Shown here: positions 25,090 through 33,026 of the stretch, one piece after another
Layout: every line of letters starts with the position of its first letter
Numbering within the stretch: the first letter of the stretch is position 1
NCBI RefSeq assembly: GCF_014201415.1
Contig: NZ_JACHEH010000005.1
Coordinates: forward strand, 1-64,000
Source of the DNA: Chelatococcus composti
Lineage (GTDB): Bacteria > Pseudomonadota > Alphaproteobacteria > Rhizobiales > Beijerinckiaceae
Direction of reading: 5' to 3'
Length of the DNA: 64,000 nucleotides
Notes under the pieces: generated by a model
Databases searched by the model: none
The model's input: the letters and a program-made list of their open reading frames with translations, nothing else
What the model was told of the DNA's origin: nothing
Program-made: the position numbers and the translations under genes

Positions 25090-25932
25090 ATGAGCGACTG
25101 GAACGACTGGCTCGGCCGTAGCGAGCGGCGCAGCGACGACATCGTCCGCAGCCCGGCCATGCGCCTCGCCGCTACCCTCGGCGACCTGACCTCCTCCTAT
25201 CGTCCCGACGCGGCGACCCTGCCGCCGCTGTGGCACTGGCTCTACTTCCTCGATGCGACGCCGCGCGCCGACATCGGGCCGGACGGCCACGCCGCCAAGG
25301 GCGGCTTTCTGCCGCCGATCCCCCTGCCGCGGCGCATGTATGCCGGCGGACGGCTGACCTTCCCCGGCGGGCTCGCCTTCGGCGCCCCGGCCGAGCGCGT
25401 CTCGACGGTCACCTCGATCGCCGAGAAACGCGGCCGCAGCGGCCCGCTCGCCTTCGTCACCGTGCGCCACGAGATCAGCCAGCACGGCGCCCTCGTCACC
25501 ACCGAGGAGCACGACATCGTCTATCGCGAGGCGGCCCGGCCCGGTGCGCCGCCTGCGCCGGCGCCGCGGGCGGAACGGGCCGTGGCGGTGGAAGAAACGG
25601 TGCAGCCGGACGAGGTGATGCTGTTCCGCTTCTCGGCGCTGACCTTCAACGGCCATCGCATCCACTACGACCACCCCTACGTCACCGGTGTCGAGGGCTA
25701 TCCCGGGCTCATCGTGCATGGGCCGCTGATCGCGATGCTGCTGTTCGAGTTCGCGCGGCGCACCGAGGGCGGGCGGGACGTGGCAGCCTTCAGCTTCCGC
25801 GCCGCCTCTCCCCTCTTCTGCGGCACGCCGCTGCGCCTCGTGCGGACGGACGGGCCGGAAGCGGCTCCCGTCTTCGAGGCCCGCGCCGAGGACGAACGGC
25901 TGGTGATGACGGCGACCGTGACCTTCGCCTGA
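25090..25932 (+). CDS. MaoC/HTD2-type enoyl-CoA hydratase (itaconyl/mesaconyl-CoA hydratase candidate)
   Basis: A 280-residue double hot-dog protein: an N-terminal FAS1-like dehydratase domain (about residues 1-145, with PPIPLPRRMYAGGRL) and a C-terminal MaoC-like domain with FSALTFNGHRIHYDHPYV, the hydratase motif with its His residues. The same architecture is found in mesaconyl-C4-CoA hydratase and in itaconyl-CoA hydratase (ich), which make citramalyl-CoA. Its operon with an ACAD and its closeness to a CoA-transferase and a CitE lyase support the itaconyl/mesaconyl role. Confidence 0.85.
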   Translation: MSDWNDWLGRSERRSDDIVRSPAMRLAATLGDLTSSYRPDAATLPPLWHWLYFLDATPRADIGPDGHAAKGGFLPPIPLPRRMYAGGRLTFPGGLAFGAPAERVSTVTSIAEKRGRSGPLAFVTVRHEISQHGALVTTEEHDIVYREAARPGAPPAPAPRAERAVAVEETVQPDEVMLFRFSALTFNGHRIHYDHPYVTGVEGYPGLIVHGPLIAMLLFEFARRTEGGRDVAAFSFRAASPLFCGTPLRLVRTDGPEAAPVFEARAEDERLVMTATVTFA

Positions 25933-25950
25933 TCCGGCCCGGCCGGCGGC

Positions 25951-27279
25951 TCACATGGCCGCCGCGCTCGCCCGCCCGGCCGGGGCGGCGAAGCACTCGG
26001 AGAACAGCCGCCCGACCGGGGCTCCTTTCGCCAGCGCATAGACGGCCTCGATCACCCGTCCCGCCTCGGCCCGCGCCATGCCGCCGAGGGTGAAGAGGTC
26101 GAGGGCCTTGCCGGTCAGCTCCTCGCGCGTCAGCGGATAGTCCGGGTCGCCCTTGCAGACGGTGCGCAGCTCCTCCAGCCGCTCGCCGCTCTCGAGCGTG
26201 ACCGTGACCCGCGCGCCCCAGGCCCCGGGATAGCCGGCGTTGACGGCCTCGTCGAGGCCGAGCGTCGTCTTCGCCCGCAGGCCGGCGAGCCGCTCGCGCG
26301 CCTCGCCGCCGAAGCTCGCCTCGGCCACCCTGCCGTCGGCAAGCGCCGCGGCAACGCAATGCTGCAGGGAGAACTTGGCGCCATAGGGCTCCTGCGGCTG
26401 CGGCCGGTCGCAGACATCGATGCCGGCGCGGTAGGAGCCGATGGAGACCTCGGCGATGGGCCTGCCGGCGACGCGGCCGTGGAGCGCGATGGCCGCATCG
26501 ATGGCCGGATGCGTGTGCCGGCAGCACGGCCAGGGCTTGATCGAGGTGAGCGCAAGCTGCCACGGGGCGGAGGGTTCGGCGAGGACGGCGGAGGGATTGG
26601 GATCCGGGCAGAGACCGACGAAGAAGCCCTTCTCGCCTTCCAGGATCAAGGCAGGGCCGGTGAATCCCTCGCGCGCCAGCAGGGCGGCGAGCACGCCGGA
26701 TTCGGCGGCCCGCGCCGTGTGCAGATGCTTGCTCATGGCCCCGGCGGCGAGGAACTCCCACAGCCCGCTCGCCTGCGTGCCGGCATTGCCCAGCGCCCAG
26801 ACTGTGCGCTCGTCGTCGAGCGAGAGAAGGTGCGCTGCCGCCATGGCCGCGCCGAAGGGCCCGCACGTCGCCGTGTTGTGCCAGACGCGATAGTGGGCCT
26901 TGCCGACGGCATTGCCGATGCGGCAGGTGGCCTCGTAGCCGTGGAGGACGGCAGTGAGGAAGGCGCGGCCGTCGGCGTTGCCCGCCTCGGCGAGCGCCGC
27001 CGCGGCCGGGATGATCACCGTCCCCGGATGGGTGACGGAAGTGCGGTGAAGGTCGTCGAGCTCGAGGATGTGGGCGAGCCCGCCGAAATGGAATGCCTTG
27101 CGGCCAGTGTCGCCGGTGCCCCACGGGGCGACCGCCGCGATGGCCCGCGCCGGCACCGTATCGCGTGCGCCCACGGCGCAGGCGAGCGTGTCGACGACGA
27201 AAAGCGCCGCCCGTTCCAGGTCGTCCTCACCGATGGGTCTTGAACGGATCAGGCGAACGAGTTCGGTCGTCAGGCTCAT
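25951..27279 (-). CDS. MmgE/PrpD-family protein
   Basis: A 442-residue member of the MmgE/PrpD family (2-methylcitrate dehydratase; cis-aconitate decarboxylase is a relative). The ATG at 27279 follows GGGAGGACAG. Family marks are LELDDLHRTSVTHPG near residue 75 and KPWPCCRHTHPAIDAA in the middle, which hold the conserved Asp and His residues. It converges on the hydratase gene. A family member is also present in the P. aeruginosa itaconate locus. It might isomerise or dehydrate a substrate such as 2-methylcitrate or citramalate; no finer call is possible. Confidence 0.88.
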   Translation of the reverse strand: MSLTTELVRLIRSRPIGEDDLERAALFVVDTLACAVGARDTVPARAIAAVAPWGTGDTGRKAFHFGGLAHILELDDLHRTSVTHPGTVIIPAAAALAEAGNADGRAFLTAVLHGYEATCRIGNAVGKAHYRVWHNTATCGPFGAAMAAAHLLSLDDERTVWALGNAGTQASGLWEFLAAGAMSKHLHTARAAESGVLAALLAREGFTGPALILEGEKGFFVGLCPDPNPSAVLAEPSAPWQLALTSIKPWPCCRHTHPAIDAAIALHGRVAGRPIAEVSIGSYRAGIDVCDRPQPQEPYGAKFSLQHCVAAALADGRVAEASFGGEARERLAGLRAKTTLGLDEAVNAGYPGAWGARVTVTLESGERLEELRTVCKGDPDYPLTREELTGKALDLFTLGGMARAEAGRVIEAVYALAKGAPVGRLFSECFAAPAGRASAAAM

Positions 27280-27395
27280 GCACTGTCCTCCCCTTCCCGG
27301 CGATGGGAGGCGATTTTTCGCGCGCATGCCAATAGAAGATTGCGATGGCGGCTATCGGCGGGACTTTTGGGCCCGCCGCCGGTCGCGCCGGAGCG

Positions 27396-27617
27396 TCAGT
27401 GCAGGGGCGTCGTCAGGAAGACCGAGAAAAGCCGGCTGCCGGTGGCATCGGTGACGTCGAAGCGCCAGCCGTCCCAGTTCGCGAACGGGTTCTCGTCGCG
27501 CAGCTCCTCGATGGCCTGCATGACCTCTATTCGGACCTCGTCGAGGTCTGACCGCTCGAGGCCGCAGTCATCCAGCACGATCTCGCGCCCAGTCGACAGA
27601 TGGAAATAGTACCGCAA
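27396..27617 (-). CDS. DUF6894-family small protein
   Basis: A 73-residue protein reading LRYYFHLSTGREIVLDDCGL from the start, with the RYYFHL beginning and the D-x-x-G-x-E/R spacing of DUF6894 proteins, common in Hyphomicrobiales and of unknown function. I choose a TTG start at 27617: AGGAG lies 6 bases before it. The GTG at 27623 would have the AGGAG directly adjacent, with no spacer. It ends with VFLTTPLH. It is flanked by the PrpD gene and the sugar cassette on the same strand but with gaps of more than 70 bases, so it is likely transcribed alone. Confidence 0.75.
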   Translation of the reverse strand: MRYYFHLSTGREIVLDDCGLERSDLDEVRIEVMQAIEELRDENPFANWDGWRFDVTDATGSRLFSVFLTTPLH

Positions 27618-27688
27618 TGGCACCTCCTGTCCCGGCGGGCCAAGTGACGTTTTCGGAGCAAGGAAGGACCGAGTGAGGCGAGCCTGCC

Positions 27689-28735
27689 CTACGTGACATG
27701 TGACCTGTCCCTGCGGACGGCGTTGCGGGCGAAGCGCTCGCGCCAGAAGGCGATGGTGCGGGCAAGGCCCTCGCGCAGCTCCACCTGCGGGCGCCAGCCG
27801 GTTGCCTTGGTGAAGCGCGTGCTGTCCGCCAGGAGGACGCGCACCTCGGAATTGGCCGGGCGCAGGCGCTCCGTGTCCTGCTCGACAGGCTTGCGCCGGT
27901 CCGTCAGCGTCATGAGGAGATCGACCAGCTCCCCGATGGTGATGCCCTTGCCGTTGCCGGCGTTGTAGGGCCGCCCGAACTCGATGTCCGGCGCGCTGCC
28001 GATGGCGAGGAAGGCGGCCACCGTGTCTTCCACATAGGTGAAGTCCCGGCTCGTCGAGGTGTCGCCGACACGCACCGTCTCCGCATCAGGATCGAGAATC
28101 TGGCGCAGTACCGTCGGGATGACGGCGCGCTCGCTCTGGCGCGGTCCGTAGGTGTTGAACGGGCGCAGGATAGCGACGGGCAGGTCGAAGCTGCGGGCAT
28201 AGGCCTCCGCCATCATGTCGGCACCGATCTTGGAGGCCGAATAGGGGGACTGCCCCTGCAGGGGATGCGTCTCGGCAATCGGCACCGTGATCGCCGTGCC
28301 GTAGACCTCGCTCGTCGAGGTCTGCACCACGCGGCGCACGCGGTGCTCGCGCGCGGCCTCCAGGACGTTGATGAGACCGAGAATATTGGTCTCCACATAG
28401 GACTGCGCGGCCGCATAGGAATGGGGGATCGAGATCAGCGCCGCCAGGTTGAAGACCACCTCCTGCTCCGCGAGGAGCCGGCGCACGAAGGCGGCGTCAC
28501 GCACGTCACCGCGCACGATGCGGATCCTGGTGGCGACATCCGCCGGCACATGGTCAAGCCAGCCGGCGGAATCGAAGGAGTTGTAGAGCGCCAGCGCGGT
28601 GACGTCGGCACCCATGAGCGCGAGCCGCTCGGTGAGATGGGAGCCGATGAACCCATCGGCACCCGTCACCAGCACCCTCACGTTCCTGTAGTTCGATGCG
28701 TGCGGTTGAGACTGGATGATGTGAGGGCGTTCCAT
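27689..28735 (-). CDS. NAD-dependent nucleotide-sugar 4,6-dehydratase (LegB-like)
   Basis: A 348-residue extended SDR. The ATG at 28735 follows AAGAGGC. The cofactor site is VTGADGFIGSHLTE, and LYNSFDSAGWLDHVP after it is characteristic of the LegB/UDP-GlcNAc 4,6-dehydratase branch. The catalytic Thr/Ser-Tyr-Lys set is TSTSEVYG and SPYSASKIGAD. The product would be an NDP-4-keto-6-deoxy-hexose, the substrate of the aminotransferase encoded two genes upstream. It is the last of four minus-strand genes making an activated sugar for the exopolysaccharide. Confidence 0.85.
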   Translation of the reverse strand: MERPHIIQSQPHASNYRNVRVLVTGADGFIGSHLTERLALMGADVTALALYNSFDSAGWLDHVPADVATRIRIVRGDVRDAAFVRRLLAEQEVVFNLAALISIPHSYAAAQSYVETNILGLINVLEAAREHRVRRVVQTSTSEVYGTAITVPIAETHPLQGQSPYSASKIGADMMAEAYARSFDLPVAILRPFNTYGPRQSERAVIPTVLRQILDPDAETVRVGDTSTSRDFTYVEDTVAAFLAIGSAPDIEFGRPYNAGNGKGITIGELVDLLMTLTDRRKPVEQDTERLRPANSEVRVLLADSTRFTKATGWRPQVELREGLARTIAFWRERFARNAVRRDRSHVT

Positions 28736-28759
28736 GGCGTGCCTCTTGTCTGGCATGCG

Positions 28760-29449
28760 CTATTGCAAACGGAGTTCGGGACCATCCGTCACGCCGGCGG
28801 CCGCAATGGCGCGTTCCGGCTCGCTGCCGATGCCGAGGATGGCAAGGCAGCACAGGACGATCCACTTCATGTCCGAAACCAGCGTGCGCTCGGGGTAGTA
28901 GGAGAGGTCGAGCCTCGCCTTGGCCGGGAACAGCGTCTGCCGGTAGAAGGCGACAGGGTCGACGTCCGGCGGATAGAGCGCGCTCTCGTTGCGGAAGGCC
29001 CACTGGCTCGGCCCGAAGATGCCGGGCTTGTGCGCGAGGACGGGCCGGGTCGCGTCGGTGAAGCAGTCCGCGAGTTCCAGGCTCTCCGGGCGCGGGCCGA
29101 CGACGGCCATCTCACCACGCAGGATGTTGAAGAGCTGCGGCACCTCGTCGAGCTTGCTTTTGGCGAGGAAGCGCCCGACCTTCGTCATGCGGTCGTCGGC
29201 CTGCATCGTCAGCGGCAGGGACTTGCCCGTATCGGGCCGGAACTTGCGGAACTTGTACATGCGGAAGTGGCGGCCGCCGACGCCCAGCCGCGTCTGCGCG
29301 AACAGGATCGGCCAGCCCGTCTCGGCCACGATGGCGATGCTGACGAGCACGATCACCGGGCTCAGCACGACGAGGCCGAGCGAGGCGAAGACGATGTCGA
29401 ACAGGCGCGCCAGGCCTGCGGGATAAGAGCCGCTTCGGTTGGTGGTCAT
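28760..29449 (-). CDS. Phosphoglycosyl transferase (undecaprenyl-phosphate sugar-1-phosphate transferase)
   Basis: A 229-residue monotopic phosphoglycosyl transferase (PglC/WcaJ C-terminal type) that attaches the first sugar phosphate to undecaprenyl phosphate. One membrane hairpin near the N-terminus (LFDIVFASLGLVVLSPVIVLVSI) is followed by the catalytic FRKFRPDT, LAKSKLDEVPQLFNILRGEM and VGPRPE motifs with the DE pair. The late YYPERTLVSDMKWIVLC segment is also typical. It lacks the large N-terminal region of WcaJ and is thus the short PglC-like form. It lies between the aminotransferase and dehydratase genes. Confidence 0.9.
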   Translation of the reverse strand: MTTNRSGSYPAGLARLFDIVFASLGLVVLSPVIVLVSIAIVAETGWPILFAQTRLGVGGRHFRMYKFRKFRPDTGKSLPLTMQADDRMTKVGRFLAKSKLDEVPQLFNILRGEMAVVGPRPESLELADCFTDATRPVLAHKPGIFGPSQWAFRNESALYPPDVDPVAFYRQTLFPAKARLDLSYYPERTLVSDMKWIVLCCLAILGIGSEPERAIAAAGVTDGPELRLQ

Positions 29450-29459
29450 GTGCGCCTCG

Positions 29460-30596
29460 TCAGGTCTGTGGCGGGTGGGCGCCCTGGTCGCGCAGGGCGG
29501 CAGCGAGCACCTCGACCACATGCTCGACATCCGCAGGTGTCATCCGGGGATGCAGCGGCAGCGTGAGCTCGCGGCTGGCAAATTCCTCGGTCACCGGCAG
29601 CGGGCCGATGTCCGGCCGCTCGCGGTAGAGGGTGAGGCTGTGGACCGGCGGGTAGTGGATCGTCGTCTGGATGCCGGCATCACGCAGCCGCTCGATGACG
29701 CGGTCCCGGTCGACGCCGGCCGGCAGGATGGCCGGCATGATATGGTGCGAACAGGCGTGCTCGTCCGAGAAGGGCACGCGCACGTCCGGGCAGGCGTTGG
29801 CGATGAGGCGCCGGTAGAGCCGGCCGAAGGCGCGCCGTGTGGCATTCCAGGCCGGCAGGTGGCCGAGCTGGACGAGGCCGACGGCGGCACGCAACTCGTC
29901 CATCCGGTAGTTGAAGCCGAGCATGGTCACGTCGTAGTGCGGCGTTCGGCTGTTGAGGCGCGCGAAGGTGCCACTCGTCATGCCGTGGCCGCGCATCAGC
30001 CTCACCCGCTCGAGCAGCGCCGGGTCGCGCGCCGTGACGACGCCGCCCTCGCCCGTCGTCATGTTCTTGTTGCCGTAGAAACTGAAGGCGGCGGCATCGC
30101 CGATCGTGCCGGGCCCCTCGACGCCGACCGCATGGGCCGAATCCTCGACGAGCAGCAAGCCGTACCGCTCGGCGAGAGCCCGCCACGGCGCCGCGTCCGC
30201 CAGGGCGCCGGCATAGTGAACGAGGATCACGGCCTTCGTCCGCTCGTTGCACAGCTCTTCCGCCCGCGCCGGCGAGATGAGCGGCACGTCAAGGGACTCG
30301 ATGTCGACGAAGACCGGCTTCGCCCCGACATAGAGCACGCTGTTGGCCGTGGCGGCGAAGGTGAGCGAGGGCACCAGCACCTCGTCGCCCGGGCCGATGC
30401 CAGCCGCCAGCAGGATGAGGTGCAGTGCCGCCGTGCACGAGCTCACGGCCACGCAGTCCGGCAGGCCATGGGCCGCGGCGAACGCCTCCTCGAAGGCGCG
30501 TACCCGCGGGCCCATGGTGATCCAGCCGCTTTCGACGACATCCGACAGCGCCGACTTCTCTTCAGCGCCAAGAACGGGTTCCGATACGAGCAACAT
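29460..30596 (-). CDS. DegT/DnrJ/EryC1-family sugar aminotransferase
   Basis: A 378-residue PLP aminotransferase that adds an amino group to a keto sugar. The internal aldimine Lys is in FYGNKNMTTGEGG (about residue 180), with SCTAALHLILLAAG as the phosphate-binding segment, VEDSAHA with the PLP Asp, and GFNYRMDELRAA. With the dehydratase next door it would give an NDP-4-amino-4,6-dideoxy sugar (ArnB/PglE/LegC type). I see no dedicated acetyltransferase for the amine in this cassette. Confidence 0.88.
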   Translation of the reverse strand: MLLVSEPVLGAEEKSALSDVVESGWITMGPRVRAFEEAFAAAHGLPDCVAVSSCTAALHLILLAAGIGPGDEVLVPSLTFAATANSVLYVGAKPVFVDIESLDVPLISPARAEELCNERTKAVILVHYAGALADAAPWRALAERYGLLLVEDSAHAVGVEGPGTIGDAAAFSFYGNKNMTTGEGGVVTARDPALLERVRLMRGHGMTSGTFARLNSRTPHYDVTMLGFNYRMDELRAAVGLVQLGHLPAWNATRRAFGRLYRRLIANACPDVRVPFSDEHACSHHIMPAILPAGVDRDRVIERLRDAGIQTTIHYPPVHSLTLYRERPDIGPLPVTEEFASRELTLPLHPRMTPADVEHVVEVLAAALRDQGAHPPQT

Positions 30597-30646
30597 TGTC
30601 AGCCCCCAAGACCCCGGGCCCTGTCGACGCTGGATGGCGCGCCCGC

Positions 30647-31366
30647 TCAGGCGGCCGCGACCACCTCGAAGGCCGGCAGCTGGTCATCCCAGGCCAGTTC
30701 CTGCGCTGTCTGGAAGTCCTCGATCCGCCCGATATCGAGCCACAGCCCGTCGTGGGCAAAGGTGTAGGCCGGCAGGCCGCGGGCGAGCAGCGTGTGGATG
30801 AGATCGTCGAAGCCAAACGGCACACCGGGCGGGATGTAGTCCAGCACCCGCGGCTCCATGCAGTAGACGCCCATGCTCATCATGTTGGTGAGCGAGGGCT
30901 TCTCCTTGAAGCCGACGATGCGGCCGTTGGTGTGCTCGATGACGCCGAAGTCCAGCTTCGTCTTGCGCACCGAGGCGGCAACGGTGACGAGCGCACCCTG
31001 CTCGCGGTGAACCTGGGTGAAGGCGTTGAGGCTGAGATCCGTCAGCACGTCGCCGTTGATGACGAGGAATGTGCTGTCGAGCTCGTCGCGCAGCATCGTC
31101 AGCGGACCGATGGTGCCGAGCGGCTCCTTCTCCGTCGTGTAACGGATGTTCATGCCCCACTGGTGGCCATCGCCGCAGAAGCTGCGGATGAGATGCCCGA
31201 GATAGCCCGTCGTGATGTATACGTCGCAGAAGTCGTTGCGCCGCAGCCACTGCAGGAGGAGCTCGAGAACCGGTTTCGACTGCACCGGCATGAGGGGCTT
31301 CGGGAGCACCATGGTATAGGGACGCAACCTGGTGCCGCGGCCTCCGCACTGGATGACGACCTTCAT
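30647..31366 (-). CDS. Sugar nucleotidyltransferase (RmlA/GlmU-like NTP_transferase)
   Basis: A 239-residue enzyme that joins a sugar-1-phosphate to an NTP. The ATG at 31366 follows AAGGAGGAC. The nucleotide-binding signature is VIQCGGRGTRLRPYT, then PKPLMPVQSKPVLE; the metal-binding Asp is in LVINGDVLTDL; the sugar site shows FDDLIHTLLARG and WLDIGRIEDFQTA. There is no C-terminal acyltransferase or CBS domain. It is the first gene of the four-gene sugar cassette. Confidence 0.88.
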   Translation of the reverse strand: MKVVIQCGGRGTRLRPYTMVLPKPLMPVQSKPVLELLLQWLRRNDFCDVYITTGYLGHLIRSFCGDGHQWGMNIRYTTEKEPLGTIGPLTMLRDELDSTFLVINGDVLTDLSLNAFTQVHREQGALVTVAASVRKTKLDFGVIEHTNGRIVGFKEKPSLTNMMSMGVYCMEPRVLDYIPPGVPFGFDDLIHTLLARGLPAYTFAHDGLWLDIGRIEDFQTAQELAWDDQLPAFEVVAAA

Positions 31367-31654
31367 CTTGTCCTCCTTCGCCGGCGGCCCCCGGAAAACC
31401 AGGGCGGCCGCGTCCCATGATGAAACAGCGCGGATTACCAGGTGTACAGGGCGCAAAAGGGTAGATGTCGAAAGTAAAGACAGAAGACACGCAGGTTGCC
31501 TGAGCAGAGAACGCATCCGAAATTCGGCATCGTTCCCCTACTCCTTCGGAGGAAGCACGCAATAGGGATAGCGCCGATACTGCCGAAGGGAGCTGCCGAA
31601 TGCCCCCTCCTCTCCCCTTTGGGCAATTGACCGGCCGGCGAGGGCAGCCGCACG
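31367..31654. promoter_or_regulatory. Divergent promoter region of the exopolysaccharide locus
   Basis: The 288 bases between the nucleotidyltransferase gene (minus) and the secreted propeller gene (plus) contain no gene. Visible elements are an 11-bp dyad CCGAAATTCGG (31517-31527) and a small CTCC-TTC-GGAG hairpin (31541-31551). I cannot place promoters with confidence. Confidence 0.3.
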
Positions 31655-33010
31655 ATGAGCACCCTCCACCGGCCGCGGCTGATCCGCAGGGCGACGGCGA
31701 TGCAACGCCAACTCGGTACGCCAGACAGCAGACCCGACCCCGGCTGCACGTCGGCCCACGTGCGCGGCCTTGCCCTGTGCCTTCTCGTCCTGCTGCCGCT
31801 GGGCCTCGCCGGCCCGGCGACGGAGGGGCAATCCTTCACCGGCAGCGTCACCTTCCCCTCCCGGCCCGCGGTTGTCGCGACGCCAGCGATACCCCGGCCG
31901 GCCTATCTCCAGACGGTGCGGGACCCTGTCTTCGGCACGCCCTTCACGCGCGTCACCGATCCGGGAGGCCGGCTCGGCAAGGATATGGCCTGCGACGAGG
32001 AGATGTGCCGGCACCGCTATTCGAGCACACAGGCATGGAACGCGGACCAGAGCCTGCTCGTCATCACCAACGGCTGCTCGGGCATGTGCTTCCTCGATGG
32101 GCGCACCTACCGGCCGCTGTTCCACCGCCCCATGGGCGAGGAATGCAAGTGGCACCCGACGCGCGCGGAGGAGATGGTCTGCGTCTACGACGACCGCGTC
32201 ACCCTGTGGTGGCCGCGAACCGACGAGCATCAGGTCGTCTACAGGCCCGACGACTATTCGGACCTCTCCTTCGGCCCCTACAAGGGCAACGTCTCGGCCG
32301 ACGGCCGCCGCCTCGTGCTGCGCGCCCGCGACGCAACAGGGATGCTCGTCGCCTTCGCCTACGACCTCGAGGAGCGCCGGAAGTTTCCCGACATTCCCGT
32401 GGCCGCCCTGCCCGGCGAGAACGGCTATTGCGGCATCTCCGCCACCGGGCGGTTCGTCATGTGTTTCCAGACCCTGCCGACCGGCCGCGAGACCGTGCAC
32501 GTCTTCAAGGTGGACGGGCAGCTGATCCAGGTCTGGCCGGAGCATCACCGGCCGGGCCACGGCGACATGGCCATCGACGAGGACGGCCGCGACGTCTACA
32601 TCGGCATCAGCAAGGCCGACCCCGACAAATGGCACGTGATCAAGCGGCGCCTGGAGGACGGGGCCGTTACCGTCCTCACCCCGCCCGGCTATGCATCGCA
32701 CGCCTCGGTGCGCAACATCCGGCGCCCCGGCTGGGTCTTCCTGAGCTACGAGGGCAGCTACGACAAGGTGAAGGAGGCGTCCGGCTGGGCGCCCTTCTAC
32801 CGCGAGATCGTGGCGCTGCGCATCGACGGAAGCGGCGAGCTGCGGCGCATCGTGCACACGCACAACGACGTCTCCGACTATTACAGCGAGATCCATGCCT
32901 CGCCGTCGCCGGATGGCTCGCAGGTGATCTGGTCGAGCAACTGGGGCGAGCCCGGCGGGCCCGTGGCCGACTATGTCGCGCGCATCGACTGGCCCGACGC
33001 GAAGCCCTGA
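31655..33010 (+). CDS. Secreted beta-propeller-like protein, unknown function
   Basis: A 451-residue protein. A long basic N-terminus is followed by a hydrophobic stretch GLALCLLVLLPLGLAG (residues about 38-53), a signal peptide or anchor. The rest shows repeated blade-like units of about 45-60 residues with W-x-A/P-D-x-S-type turns (AWNADQSLLVI, GNVSADGRRLVLR, DMAIDEDGRDVYIG, ASPSPDGSQVIWSS), as in TolB/PL22-like propellers. Several Cys pairs (MACDEEMCRH, NGCSGMC) suggest disulphides in the periplasm. It might be a polysaccharide lyase or binding protein acting on the exopolysaccharide; no catalytic motif is recognised. An alternative ATG is at 31700. Confidence 0.7.
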   Translation: MSTLHRPRLIRRATAMQRQLGTPDSRPDPGCTSAHVRGLALCLLVLLPLGLAGPATEGQSFTGSVTFPSRPAVVATPAIPRPAYLQTVRDPVFGTPFTRVTDPGGRLGKDMACDEEMCRHRYSSTQAWNADQSLLVITNGCSGMCFLDGRTYRPLFHRPMGEECKWHPTRAEEMVCVYDDRVTLWWPRTDEHQVVYRPDDYSDLSFGPYKGNVSADGRRLVLRARDATGMLVAFAYDLEERRKFPDIPVAALPGENGYCGISATGRFVMCFQTLPTGRETVHVFKVDGQLIQVWPEHHRPGHGDMAIDEDGRDVYIGISKADPDKWHVIKRRLEDGAVTVLTPPGYASHASVRNIRRPGWVFLSYEGSYDKVKEASGWAPFYREIVALRIDGSGELRRIVHTHNDVSDYYSEIHASPSPDGSQVIWSSNWGEPGGPVADYVARIDWPDAKP

Positions 33011-33026
33011 GCGCGGCCGCCGAACC

